From contig KE546967.1 of assembly GCA_000442125.1 (NCBI GenBank), positions 1,116,001-1,180,000 on the forward strand: a stretch of 64,000 nucleotides of DNA. The letters are read 5' to 3'. The DNA is from Opeltia flavorubescens. Taxonomy: Eukaryota > Ascomycota > Lecanoromycetes > Teloschistales > Teloschistaceae. Both the position numbers and the translations under genes were made by a program. The stretch's first letter is position 1, and every line of letters begins with the position of its first letter. The notes below the pieces were generated by a model, which saw only the letters and a list, made by a program, of their open reading frames with translations, did no database searches and was not told the origin of the DNA. This document shows, in pieces, positions 43,049 through 54,156 of this stretch.

Positions 43049-45507
43049 ATGGCAGACGCCGTCGAACATCAGGTTAGATTGAGTAAATATATCATCCACA
43101 TTTTGGACTGAAGTAGTCAGAGCTGTTATGTATGGCAATCGGCAGCGCGTGACCATGAGCCACCAACTAAACGAAGGAAATCGACAAAACCGACCATTTC
43201 TTCCGAGGCATCACGACACACTTTAACAGTGCCCTTACTACGCGGCGAAGAGGTGGAACAGAATGTCCAAAGGCGGTGCGATTTATTGTCAGTCGCCTGG
43301 CAATTACAGGAGCAAGTCATTGATGTGAGTGCGCAACTCGATCTACTTACGGCGCAAGGTCTCAGACATAGAGTTACTAGCACATCTGCCAAAGCGCAAC
43401 AGTCGAGACTGTTGAATCGATCGTTGATTTCGTTTGTCAACAAACCTCCATTGAGTCAGTGGAACACCAAGCTGTAGGACCGAGATTTCGTTGACATCGC
43501 ACAGCTCTGCAGGGCCAGAAATCCCATCTGGTCTGATTACCATTGGCTCTAGCAGTTCCAGCTATGCCAACCTTGTCTCTTCGATATCGACGAAAATAAA
43601 GCCGCAACGCAGAGCGGCCGTCATCAACCTTATCCCATCTCAAGTATCAAATCTCAAATCGGCATTAAGGCTTATAAACAGCCAGGCAACAGATTCCGAT
43701 TTGAATCTAGAGGATGACCACCAGCCAAAGCTTGACCAGGTCTTTTCATCCTCCTAGAAGTTATCGTAGATGTCTAATTTGTGGACAGCGCGGTCGAAGA
43801 TTGAATTACGATCTCCAGATTCTCAGTGACCACGTGCAAACCCATGCTATCGAAGCCGTCGTTCTTGCTTTCCACGATAGCGAAGCCTTCGAAGGAGCGT
43901 TTTTAAGTGACCTAATCGATGTGATAAGGTCGGCGCTTTCGATCCTTCTGTGCAAAATATCGCTTATTTCCCCTTAGCTCCTGGGTTGATAGAATTCCTT
44001 TCATCTGTCTATTCGCAATAAGAACCTCGGTCGAGCTGTTTCAAGAAAAGTTACCGCAGAAGATGATACGACGCTTGCAAGGCAAGGAATTCGACGTTGC
44101 CAAAATTGATTTTGACACCGTTTTCAGAGCAGTATTATTACTAGACGATCCCAAATTTCCATGGCTCGGCCCAGGTGTGAGTAACAGGATTTTGCACGCT
44201 CAGCAGGTGTCAGTTCAAAGTGTCTCTTTCTTCAAAGTATCTTTACAGGTCCGTACAGCTCCACGTTGCGCCAAAGCACCTATACTTATAGCATATAGTA
44301 CGCGCATGTGAGTCACTATTTTGCCAATCCTCTTAGCGTGCTATTACAGGATCCTCTGCCATCAAAGGGAATACAAGTTGAGTTATACGAAAGTGTTCGA
44401 AACCTAAATTCCTTCAGACAGTAAGCTTTGCTCCCGTACCCAATGGTAGCTACGCGTTGATCAAAAATAGACTAGTAGAGGAGGAGCTTAGAAAAGGCAA
44501 TGTCGAAACCACTAGGCTCCTCCTAGGTGATGATGAGTTTCTCCACGACACGATTGAGAGAGAGATCAAGAGGGGCAAAGAGGCCTTGAAGTCTCTGATC
44601 ACTGCTCTTGACCTACTTTCTTCCATGCGGACTATTCTAGGATTCAAGACGGGTGAACTTTGGTCGAGCCTCTACGTTGAAGCGATGTCAGGAGATTTAA
44701 GAGATTCAGCAACTATCAACGATACCCTCCTCGCTATCAGAAAGTTGCCATCTGATTCGATGACTGAATTCCTCAACCTTCTTAGCAAATCAAAATTGCT
44801 TGGTATTTCAGCAGCGGTCAAGGACCTACAACGGCTTGAATCCGAAAAAGACGTTGTAGGTCCCCTTCGCAGTGAACATGATACTTATCACCAAAGTCTC
44901 CGCACCACTGTCGTCGCGCATAGGGTCGAGCTTAGCAAGCATAAGTTATCGCTGACGAAGCACGATTTGTCTTACTCTGATCTCGTGAACCGAATCGACA
45001 GAATCGTGAAAGACTATTTCCAAAACATTCTTATCCATCCGAAAGATCTGTTTCTGCACGAAGTTCTGATATACGATCTCAAATCGCCACAACGTGAAGT
45101 ATTTTCACCGAAACCTCGTTTCGCTTTAGAACGTGCTTTAAGCTCTCCTCGTGACTACCTCGGATGCAGCTGTTGCAAAGGCGCCCAGCATGGCTTGTCA
45201 GGTACCCATCCAGCCGTTTCTATACTCTATCAGCTTTATCTTGAGTCCGGAGCGATCATCAACATCTCGGACCTATGGTCAGCATTCCACACAATTATTG
45301 GACCAGAAGATGCTGAGGACGAAGATGCCGAGCAACAAACAGCACTGTACGTTCTGTAGATTTAACGTTGTGTAAAAGGTGACGCTAATTATTCATGAAA
45401 GGGCGCTTTTTTCCCGTGGACTTGCTGAACTAAAATACCTTGGTATGACTAAGAACAGTAGAAGGAAGCCCGACCACCTCGCTAAGATGCTATGGAATGG
45501 GCTTTGA
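43049..45507 (+). CDS. ORC3: Origin recognition complex subunit 3
   Basis: A subunit of ORC, which marks replication origins and loads MCM. Eight exons: 43049-43072, 43121-43454, 43513-43739, 43789-43928, 43978-44248, 44299-44420, 44471-45346 and 45402-45507, giving 699 residues. Exon 1 is only 24 nt (MADAVEHQ) and joins to SCYVWQSAARDHEPPTKRRK, as in fungal Orc3. The AAA-like core includes GRRLNYDLQILSDHV, VVLAFHDSEAFEGAFLSDLI, SSWVDRIPFICLFAIRTSVE and LFQEKLPQKMIRRLQGKEFD. The joined C-terminus ends ALFSRGLAELKYLGMTKN and HLAKMLWNGL, the conserved winged-helix end. Every join restores conserved sequence. Introns are 48-58 nt. Donors at 43740 (GTCTTT) and 44249 (GTCCGT) are weak but are forced by conservation. 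Confidence 0.9.
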
Positions 45508-45647
45508 TATTGTGTCTAGCTACCGAGCATTCACCAAGCCTAGGCAGGAGGGTTTTCATGGCATTCATCTAGCAACGCCTTAGAAAGATGCGTAGCGACA
45601 AGCTCTCCTGACAGAAATGATTAAAGCTCCACCAATGCCCTCAGCTC

Positions 45648-46789
45648 TCAGGAGTCCACCCGCTGGATGATATTCTCCCGCTCTATGGGCCTTCCCATTT
45701 CCCCGAGGACCATAGCTTCACGCCTACGCCTCCGCAAGAGTTGCTCCTGCCAGCTTTCGTCTCGTGCTCTTACTCCCCCTCTCATCATTGGCCCTAGTCC
45801 CATGTCAGGAGCGGTGGAAATCCCGTGGACCTCGTACCAAATCTTGGAATATTTGTCATCCTCCTTGTTCTTGTTGGTACCCTTATTTTCGGTTACAGAT
45901 CGGCCCATAAGCTCGTAGCTAAACATTTTCTCGACTGCTTCGTCGCTGGTCAGGATCAAATTAATAATCCTCACCATGGTCGGATCGGTCATATCCTCGC
46001 CAATTACCATCTGATGCACAAGTGTCTGCTTGGCAGCAAGCTGGGCGGCTTTGTCGTCGGGAAACTCTGCTTCGAAGTTACCTCCGAAAGGATATTTTTT
46101 AAGCCAGAGACCAAAGATGTTGCATTCCAAAGCAAGTGCCACACCGTACTGCTTGAGGAAGATTTCCAGGAGCTCCAGCGCGTCACGCTCGGGCTGTGTA
46201 CGTTGAACTACTTCGCCTTTGACTTTCCCGATCTCGAACCTATACGAGAGTGGTAATTGGAGGCCCAGACAGTGAATGGTGGACCGGACTGCGGTGTATT
46301 TGTGGACATCCAAACAATGCTCGACTGGTCCTCTTAGCATCACTCACTGAAACTTGGCAAGCTGAACCATCATACTTGATTGATGAAGGAATATGACAGT
46401 CTTCAAAGCTTTGTCTCTACGCTCCGCATTCTGACTACCAATATCACGCAATAGTAAATGGCAGGCCTTGCTTTTGGAAGCTCGATCAACGACGATCTTG
46501 ATAGCACTAAGAAATTTCAGCTTGGCACGGTGAGAGTGTCGAGGACAATGTACGCATTTTGAATTTCATAATTAGCGTCTCTGGAAAGTCGGTCCAGTGT
46601 CTCTATTTTGATTGCTGCAAACGGTTGTAAGTTTCACGAGATCTTAAAGGGCAGCAACGCAATACCATCATCCTTCTTTTCAGTATTCGCTGCTACTTTC
46701 GGCTGCGCATGAGTGATTTCGCAAGCGTCTCGGACTGCGAGTAGCTGCTTATGCACCAAATGAGTCGCAACGAAGCCCATTAAGACTTC
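45648..46789 (-). CDS. ARM-like conserved fungal protein, 5' end unresolved
   Basis: Exons 46789-46666, 46614-46554, 46506-46348 and 46239-45648 join in frame. From the in-frame ATG at 46780 the protein is 308 residues. The N-terminal half is helical and ARM-like (IKIETLDRLSRDANYEIQNA, then RRDKALKTVIFLHQS). The middle has ERDALELLEIFLKQYGVALA and WLKKYPFGG, and the end is basic: LLRRRRREAMVLGEMGRPIE and ENIIQRVDS. I recall homologues in filamentous fungi but no function. A further upstream frame, MASKQELGLFASLG from 46873 with a good donor GTAAGC, looks like a first exon but its phase does not join to the next exon. It is divergent from NOP14. Confidence 0.65.
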
Positions 46790-47090
46790 CTAATCAGTCT
46801 AATCCTAGGGCCTTCTTTGTTTGGTTTGCTTACCAAGGCTGGCGAACAGTCCCAGTTCTTGCTTTGATGCCATATTCGCTGATGTTCCTACATGAAAACT
46901 CCATTGCTGAAACCTTTATAAATGACAAAACAAATGGAATGTCGAGCAGGTGCAATAGAGAAGAGTGAGAGTAAGTTTGTCGGGGCATCGGGGTAGAATA
47001 CGCCGAGTGCCGAGTTTTAACCGCACTGGATTAATTCTCGTCAAATACTCTGTTGGAATATTCGACTTGAGAGTGTCCACGGTGGCCAGG

Positions 47091-49900
47091 ATGCCTTCGT
47101 CACAGCTTAAAAGATTGAAAACTTCACTTAGAGAACAAGGCATCACTGGTCCGCAGAAGTCGAAGAAACAAAAAAAGCAGGCCGGCAGGAACGGAGATTT
47201 TCGAGATGTTCGCATCCAGCGCAACACCGTACTCCAAGGAATCCGCGAGCAATTCAATCCTTTCGAGATTAGGCAGCTGGCTAGGCCTAGCAAGCATGAC
47301 GTTACGAGTAATAAAAATGTGGCTAGCAAAGGCGCAAACGGCGCAATTGCCAGACCTGGCACAACCAAGGGCGTCGGAGAGGAGCAGGTTGGGCTATGTC
47401 CATTTACATTGTATTTGAACATGTTAATGAGAGGTTTCTACAGCGCCGCCAGACCTTGCTTAAAGAAATACAAAGGCGCAAGAAGGTCGGAGGGATTTTT
47501 GACCGAAGATTTGGAGAAAATGACCCTACTATGACGCCGGAAGAGAAAGCGTTGCAGAGGTTTGTGAAAGAAAAGCAAAGAGGGGGCAGGAAGGACTCCC
47601 TATTCGATCTCGAAGAGGGAGACGAGGATGGTCAGCTTACACACTTCGGGCAATCGTTGTCGTTCGACAAGCCTTCAAGGATCGATGATTTTCAACAGGT
47701 ACACCTGACCTCAGACGAAGAGAGTGATAGGGCAGAGACTCAGGAGAGACCCAACAAACGACGCAGGCTGTCACCAGAAGCAGATTTTAGTGAAGAAATG
47801 GTAAATAAGGGTGCTGAGCAAATTGAACGCCACAAAAGCAAGAAAGAAGTCATGAGCGAGGTGATCGCTAAGTCTAAACTGTACAAATACGAGCGTCAAA
47901 GAGCCAAAGAAGACGACGACGATCTGCGTGCCGAATTGGATAAAGGCTTGCCGGATCTACTTGCATTCATGCGGGGCACCAACTCATCACCCGTACTGCG
48001 TCAGCAGCCGGAAGTGACCCCGAATGGTAATATGAATCCAGATCGAGCGGCCATGCTGAACGGCAAAGACCGGGCACAGGCCGAAAAAGAATATGATCAA
48101 AGACTGAATCAGATGCTGTTCGATAAAAGGTCTAGACCTTCAGAACGGACTTTGACAGAAGACGAGAAGCTGGAGAAAGAAGCCCAGAGATTGAAAGAAC
48201 TTGAAAATGAAAGGCTCCGTCGAATGAAAGGTGAACCTAGCAGCGAGGAGGATGACGGTGATGATGACGGAGACCAAGCGGTGCTGGACGGAGATGAGGA
48301 CTCTATTCGAGAGACAGAAGATGTCTTTGCGCTCGGCTCTGGTCTGGATGGGCAGGCAGAGAAATTACAGCTGGACGTTGAAGATGAAGACGACTTTGTA
48401 ATCGAGGACGATCTCGTGGCTAGCGATTCTGCACTCGAAGCTCTAAATGAGGCTTCAGACGATGATTCGGCAATCGAAGAAAGTGATGAAGAGGACGAGG
48501 AGTTTGTACGAGGACTAGTGATTGAACGAGAGGCCAGTAGGGGGGAAATTGACGTTGCTGAGAAACTGGGCCCGGATGGGAGAAACATACCTAGAGCTCT
48601 CGCGTACACCTACGACTGTCCACAAAGCCATGACGAGTTTATACAAATCACTAAAGACGTTTCGATCGGTGATCAAGTCACTGTAGTTCAAAGAATTAGG
48701 GCTCTGCACCACCCAAAACTACTGGCTGGCAATAAAGGGAAATTAGAAGTTTTTGCAGCAGTTCTTGTGGAGCATATCTTCTATCTAGCCCTCAACTCCG
48801 AGAGACCACCTTTCGTTGCTCTGGAAGCTCTGATTCGCCATATTCATTCGCTTGCGAAGATGTTTCCGGAAGCTGTTGGCCGTGCTTTTCGTCAACAAAT
48901 CAGCTCTCTTGCCGAGAAAAGACCACTTGATCCAAATGCGGGTGACCTGGTCGTCCTCACTGCTATCGCATCGATATTTCCAACTTCTGATCATTTCCAC
49001 CAAGTTGTAACGCCGGCTATGTTATGTATGGGCCTATATCTGGGCCAGAAAATCCCTCGGAGCTTCGACGATCTAGCCACAGGAGTCTACCTTAGCACCT
49101 TGTGCATTCAATATCAAAGACTTTCAGCTCGATACGTTCCAGAGGTAGTCAAATTTATAGTCAACGTACTTGGGGCGTTAGCTCCTGTCAAACCCAGTAC
49201 AGGTTTTGAACCGTTTCCGCAGCATTCGCTACTAACTTCTTTTCGCGTGAAGGGAGAATATATTGGAAAACCTCGAAGCTTACAATTCTGGGATACGATC
49301 GCATCTCAGAAAAATCCAGAAGAGGTCAATGATGAGTGCAAGCTCGCGCTACTTAATACAGCAGTGATATTGTGCAGAGCCATGGCTGACCTTTGGACTG
49401 GAAAATCCGCTTTTATCGAGATATTCAGACCATTAGCCGCTGTTCTGGAGCATTTGACATCCAAAGCTTGCATTACGAAGATAGGGGAACAGACAGGCAT
49501 AAAGATACATGAGACACTGCATCGCATCCAAGAATTCCTACAGCAAGCTCGCAAAGCTCGAGAACCTTTACTGCTCCACAACCACCGCCCTCTCCCCATC
49601 AAGACCTCAATCCCCAAGTTCGAAGAGTCATTCAATCCTGACAAGCACTACGACCCCGATCGAGATCGAGCGGAAATGAATAAGCTAAAAGCCGAGCACA
49701 AGAAGGAGCGTAAAGGCGCGCTCCGAGAGCTCAGGAAAGACGCCAATTTCATTGCACGTGAAAGCTTGAAGGAGAAGAAGGAGAGGGATGCGCAGTACGA
49801 CAAGAAATTCAAAAGGTTGGTGGCTGAGATACAGGGAGAGGAGGGGCGGGAGGCGAAGGGTTACGAGAGGGAAAAAAGGATGAGAAGGAGCAAAAGATAG
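47091..49900 (+). CDS. NOP14: Nop14, SSU processome component
   Basis: Nucleolar protein needed for 18S rRNA maturation and 40S assembly, partner of Emg1 and Noc4. Two exons, 47091-47387 and 47444-49900, give 917 residues. The basic start MPSSQLKRLKTSLREQGITG is family-typical, and NPFEIRQLARPSKHDV lies before the intron. The join EEQ|RRQTLLKEIQRRKKVGGIFD restores the conserved segment RRFGENDPTMTPEEKALQRF. Acidic tracts around 48240-48530 (EEDDGDDDGDQ; SDEEDEEF) are usual in this family. The C-terminus has FNPDKHYDPDRDRAEMNKLK and LRELRKDANFIARE, the signature of Nop14, and ends in a Lys/Arg cluster. The start is chosen because frames upstream lack the family N-terminus. Confidence 0.95.
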
Positions 49901-50065
49901 CCCCTATTTCTCTATAATGCCGACCAAAATTCGAATAGGAAAATCATCATCTTTTTGTAAATCGGAATCGCTTCTTGGGTATCTCGAGAAACAAGTGAAA
50001 AACTTCCCTTCCGGTTGAACGCCTCGCTCGTTGCCCATAGCTCATCTCCTGAAATTCAAAATCTT

Positions 50066-50745
50066 TCAATCGCCCCCTGTCCCTCCTCGGGCATAAGTTA
50101 TCTTCAACCTCTTCGGCTGCTTCCCCTCACTTTCCTCATCCTCCTTTTCAGCCCCTTTCTTGTTATTCTTCTTATTGCCCGTACCTCCAGCTTTCGTGCT
50201 ATTTGCGCTATTCGGCGTTGGCTGATCACTTCCTTTCATTGACGAGGCCGCGGCAGGCAAATTTGAGGTTGGCGTCGGAGCGTGAGAAGGTGTAGCACTG
50301 TGGATGTCCGACGAAGGGGTAATCTCCTGTTAAAGGTCCACGTTAGGAGACCACTTTCGGTATTGACATCAAGACAACCAACCCGCATATAACTACAACT
50401 ACTCCTCGAAAATACTCTGTCTTGCTCCGTCACACCTTTTCTCCTTGTACTGGTGCCTCCACCACCTCCACCTCCCCCTCCCCCTACTCCGCCCCCACCA
50501 CCTGTGCTTCCCGAGCCCAGAAGCGCAGATCCCTTGATATAGTTGTCGAAGCCTTTGATGATGTTTCCCGCCGAAGATGTCTCCTCGAGATATGAGGCTT
50601 CGAAGCGGTAGATCTGGTCTTCTAGCGAGGCCATGTTTTTGTCGAGGGCGCGTTTCTTCTGCAGCGTTTCGCGGAGGTCGCGCTTGAGTTTCTCGTAGTA
50701 GGGAATTCCACGGGTGGTGTCAGAGGGTGGGACGTTTTCAGCCAT
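50066..50745 (-). CDS. EAF6: Eaf6, histone acetyltransferase complex subunit
   Basis: Shared subunit of NuA4 and NuA3-type acetyltransferases. Two exons, 50745-50383 and 50326-50066, give 207 residues. The core YYEKLKRDLRETLQKKRALD and DQIYRFEASYLEETSSAGNI is the Eaf6/hEAF6 coiled coil, followed by IIKGFDNYIKG and the C-terminal motif DRVFSRSSCSYMR. Between the core and that motif is an insertion of about 22 residues that is almost all glycine (GGGGGVGG and on), and Ser/Thr/Pro- and Lys-rich tails follow. The intron is 56 nt, with donor CGG|GTTGGT and phase 0. It shares a short (276 bp) upstream region with the copper transporter gene. Confidence 0.9.
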
Positions 50746-51021
50746 CTTGTGGATTAGGAAGTAAGCTATGTAAAAGAGGTCAATGAGTGGAGAGCGAAGT
50801 TCTCTTTTGCACTGACGATGGATGCGCAAACGTTAAATGCATGTCGAGTAGGAGTGCGCTAGCGACGTCACAATGATCGTCTAAGCTTTTTGGGGGAGCT
50901 CGACTTATTATTGACACCCATCCTTCTGGTCCGAACACCAGACCAGGATTCAACGACCTCGTCTATTTTTTATATTCATCCCTATCGCGAGCTGCATCAC
51001 ATATACTTTCCTTCTCAAATC

Positions 51022-51705
51022 ATGGGTCACAGCCATGGCGGCATGGACATGCCTTCAGATGGTCCTAAATGCAACATGAACGTACGCCAACCCCATCTCT
51101 TCTCGTACCAAACCTCACTAACTTTCTTTCTACAGATGCTCTTCACCTGGGACACCACAAACCTTTGCATCATATTCTCCCAATGGCGCATCTACTCCAC
51201 CTTCTCCCTCTTCATGTCCCTCATCGGCGTCATCATCCTCACCGCAGGTTACGAATTCGTCAGAGACATGAGCAGACGGTTCGAAGCATCGAGTGCTGAG
51301 TATATGAATAAGCTGCCTAGTAAGCTTCCCCCGACCCATACACTGCAGCTTGAGGGGAAGAGGTTCGATATGCGAAGCATGAAGGGCTAAGAACATGTTC
51401 TCGAAGCCGATGACGATGACGTACGTGAACGACGCTCATTACTTTGGGCAGGAAAGAGCGCGGGACAAGCGGAGAAGAAGCAGAAGTTGGTCAAGGCGGC
51501 GTTGTATGCTGTGCAGGTTTTCTACAGCTTCTTCATAATGTGAGTGCTTTCTAATAGCTATAAAGGTATCCTGATGACTGATGTGCACAGGTTGCTTTTT
51601 ATGACATATAATGGCTGGATCATGTTGTCGGTCGCAGTTGGAGCGTTTGTTGGATACCTGGCTTTTGGAAATTCTAGCCCGACGAAGAGCGTGGCGTGTC
51701 ACTGA
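51022..51705 (+). CDS. Ctr-family copper transporter
   Basis: High-affinity copper uptake protein that forms a trimer. Four exons: 51022-51081, 51136-51319, 51452-51539 and 51591-51705, giving 148 residues. The N-terminal Met/His segment MGHSHGGMDM can bind Cu(I), as can MNMLFTW. Three membrane helices follow: around IYSTFSLFMSLIGVIILT, AALYAVQVFYSFFIMLL and GWIMLSVAVGAFVGYLAFG. The second has the essential M-x3-M (MLLFM) and the third the G-x3-G (GAFVG). The tail ends ACH, a Cys/His metal ligand. Length matches short Ctr3/Ctr4-type proteins, either plasma membrane or vacuolar; which is not clear. Splicing is forced by the M-x3-M motif, which straddles intron 3. Confidence 0.92.
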
Positions 51706-51801
51706 TTTCAAACGTAGTGTATGACGGGTTTTACGACAGGTAAGATCATTCGTGGAGTCAGGCCTTTCTATGTGATACTTGAATCTCTTTTATTGTGGTC
51801 A

Positions 51802-53656
51802 TCATGGCACATCTTCGTCCTCGCCATCGCCAAATCCAAATCCGAAGCCTGCATCTTCGTCTGCTCTGACTAATTCTTCCCACTTCCGCTTCTTGCCTGA
51901 TCCTAGCTTTTCCAGCTCTACTAACCCTTCTCTTAGTAAGTCAGGATGTCTCTCTCCCATCCTGGCTACGAACAGTCCATATGGGTTGTTCACATCTTTC
52001 CCGAACCCAGAAACCTGCTCTGGCTTGTTTCGTAAAAACGCTAGGACATTGGCAAGGTGAGCCTTCGGAACGAAATTCTGGGTAATAGCGATGCTTGGTT
52101 CAAGATTGACAACCAAGTGCCACCACCCTGACGGCACATGCAAGACCTCTCCCTCTCTGCATATGCCCTCTTTGCAACCGCTGGTCTTTCGTGCTTCAGC
52201 GTGAAAGCCGAGCAGCCATTCAGTAATGCTCAGTGGGCTTGTCACCTCGCTTTGGTCATCAGAGACGTATACGCCAGGGGGAGGTGGATATGAAGCGGCA
52301 GTTGGGAACATGATCCAGTATTTCGATCCTCGAATGACAGCATTCCAAGCACTGTGTCTATTAGTCGGTCATTCTCCTACAAGCCTACCCGTACAAAACC
52401 CTCACCTGGTAGCATTCGGATCTTTGTGGAACGAACTACCGCTCCTAGACGGGCCAACGATAAGCCATCGTCTGTCTGGTCTCTGCTCTTGTAACACGTC
52501 AAACAGATCTTCCCCGAAACATGCTGGTATCGAATAGTCATTCTTGGATTCTGTCCCGACCTTCAAGCCCATCTTTTCCACAAAGGAACAGTCGAACAGG
52601 TACAGAGGGCTTTCGTCATTGTTTTTTGCCATGTAATCGGCGTAGATTCTCAGTGGCCAGTCCACAGCTTCAGCTCGAAACAACATGTCACCGTAGTGTT
52701 CGACAAGACTATCCAGAGACCATTCATCGTACACTGGCCATGAACGCACAGGATTTGCTAGTATAAAAGGCGTGTCCACCCAGTTGGCTGCAAAGTCTTC
52801 GGCACTTAAATCAGAGAGTCGAGGAATAGCATTTGCGGAGGGTAACCCCTCTATAAAGGGATATAGGGGAGAGCAAGCGCATAGGAATGGTCGATATAGG
52901 ACATCTGAAAATAGATTTTGGCAAGACACTTGGGTTAAGGAATTTTGCGGGACACCTAGATATGTAGATATCCATGATCCTTGCCATTTGAGACACGAGG
53001 GAGGAAATCTACAATACGAGATTCAGCAACAACCTTCTATTCGAGATACGTCAACGTCGAGCGTTGGCATTTCTGTGTGAAAAAGCGAAGAAGAGATTAT
53101 GCAACGATACTCATGTATGGAGAGATCATGATTCATTTGGTGGGATTGCCACAATGTCGTACTGATGATATACATAACACATGGCTTACCACGATATGTG
53201 ATGCACTATGTAAACATAGGACCTTCTGAAAAGCTCGGTAGGTCTTGATGACGTCTGATAAGAGATACGCGTTTTATAAAGAGTGCTGCTAAAGATGCAC
53301 GCGAAGAGATGTTCTTACCTCAAGCAGATCGACTTCCATAAATCTTCTTGGCGAGAGAATGCATAAAGCGCTCTGCAAGTGCTACCAAGCCGCACGAGAA
53401 CGGTAGGATCAAGCCATTCAAGTATATGGGTGATCAATTCATCCGGCAACAGGTTGAAAAATCCCATCGTGCACTTCAGATTTTTATTAGCTGTAAAAGC
53501 ATTGCCCAGAGGTCTGATCCCTAGAGGATGAATCGATATCAAAGAAGACTTCTGTTCCTCGGGAGTATTTGTTGCTTGTGTTCGAACTCTGTCATCAACG
53601 TGGAATATTCCTGAGCTATCATCTACACCCCTTCCCAGAATCATCTGATTTCCCAT
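51802..53656 (-). CDS. F-box and JmjC domain protein
   Basis: Three exons, 53656-53319, 53008-52406 and 52351-51802, give 496 residues. The F-box (about residues 66-105) is FFNLLPDELITHILEWLDPT, then LVRLGSTCRALYAFSRQEDL. The JmjC domain follows, with KWQGSWISTYLG before it, the Fe(II) motif HKDPNAT (HxD), IRGSKYWIMFP (the lysine that binds 2-oxoglutarate) and HVPSGWWHLVVNLE with the distal His. The tail is acidic. JmjC proteins of the JMJD6/Pserr group hydroxylate or demethylate histones or other proteins; the F-box suggests link to an SCF ligase. The first intron is 310 nt, long for this window. ATG 53656 is the first in frame. A TGACTCA inverted repeat lies about 80 bp upstream. Confidence 0.87.
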
Positions 53657-54156
53657 TTTGACGTTGATTTCCAAGCAAGTCTTCAAGTTTGGTATCTTTG
53701 AACGTCAAGTAAGCATTGACTTCGTCAGAACCTATGACTCAGAAATCTGAGTCATTGAATGTTCTTTCAACGTTCTCAATGTCGTTACATCACCTTTGCA
53801 TGTCTAATCGCCGTAGGAAAAATTATGCAGAATTCGGAAGAGGAATGGTTCCCGTCGCGCTTGTTGTGTGGCGTCGGGCGGTTATTGTAAGGCAGAAAAC
53901 AATAATTTCATGGGAGTATACGAGCCCTCTACCCACATATACTGATCAACCTTACTGCATTAAACATCTTCGGCAACAAAACCGTTGAGTTACTGTATTC
54001 CCATCGAATCTCGCAGAACGTGATTATACGTTCCGAATAAATTCTTACTATCATCTATTTGTTGGCAGCCTTGCAGGTCTACCCACTTTTGATTCAGCCC
54101 CGCGTACATAAATTCTCGGATCCGGTCGCTGATCTTCTTCTCAAGAAATCGCAATC
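53657..54156. other. Divergent promoter region, JmjC gene and eIF4A
   Basis: Exactly 500 bp between divergent starts. It includes the inverted repeat listed separately at 53734-53755. No gene seen. Confidence 0.5.
53734..53755. promoter_or_regulatory. TGACTCA inverted repeat
   Basis: ATGACTCAGA, then AA, then TCTGAGTCAT: a perfect 10-bp inverted repeat with a 2-bp spacer. Each arm contains TGACTCA, the Gcn4/AP-1 type bZIP site. It lies 78-99 bp before the F-box/JmjC ATG and about 400 bp before the eIF4A ATG. The symmetry makes it stand out from single sites elsewhere. Confidence 0.55.

Noticed and set aside
46240-46343. Open frame reading MMLRGPVEHCLDVHKY upstream of the last exon of the ARM-like gene.
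   Set aside because: It starts just after a strong GTGAGT donor and ends at TATAG; splicing it out restores frame and a better helix.
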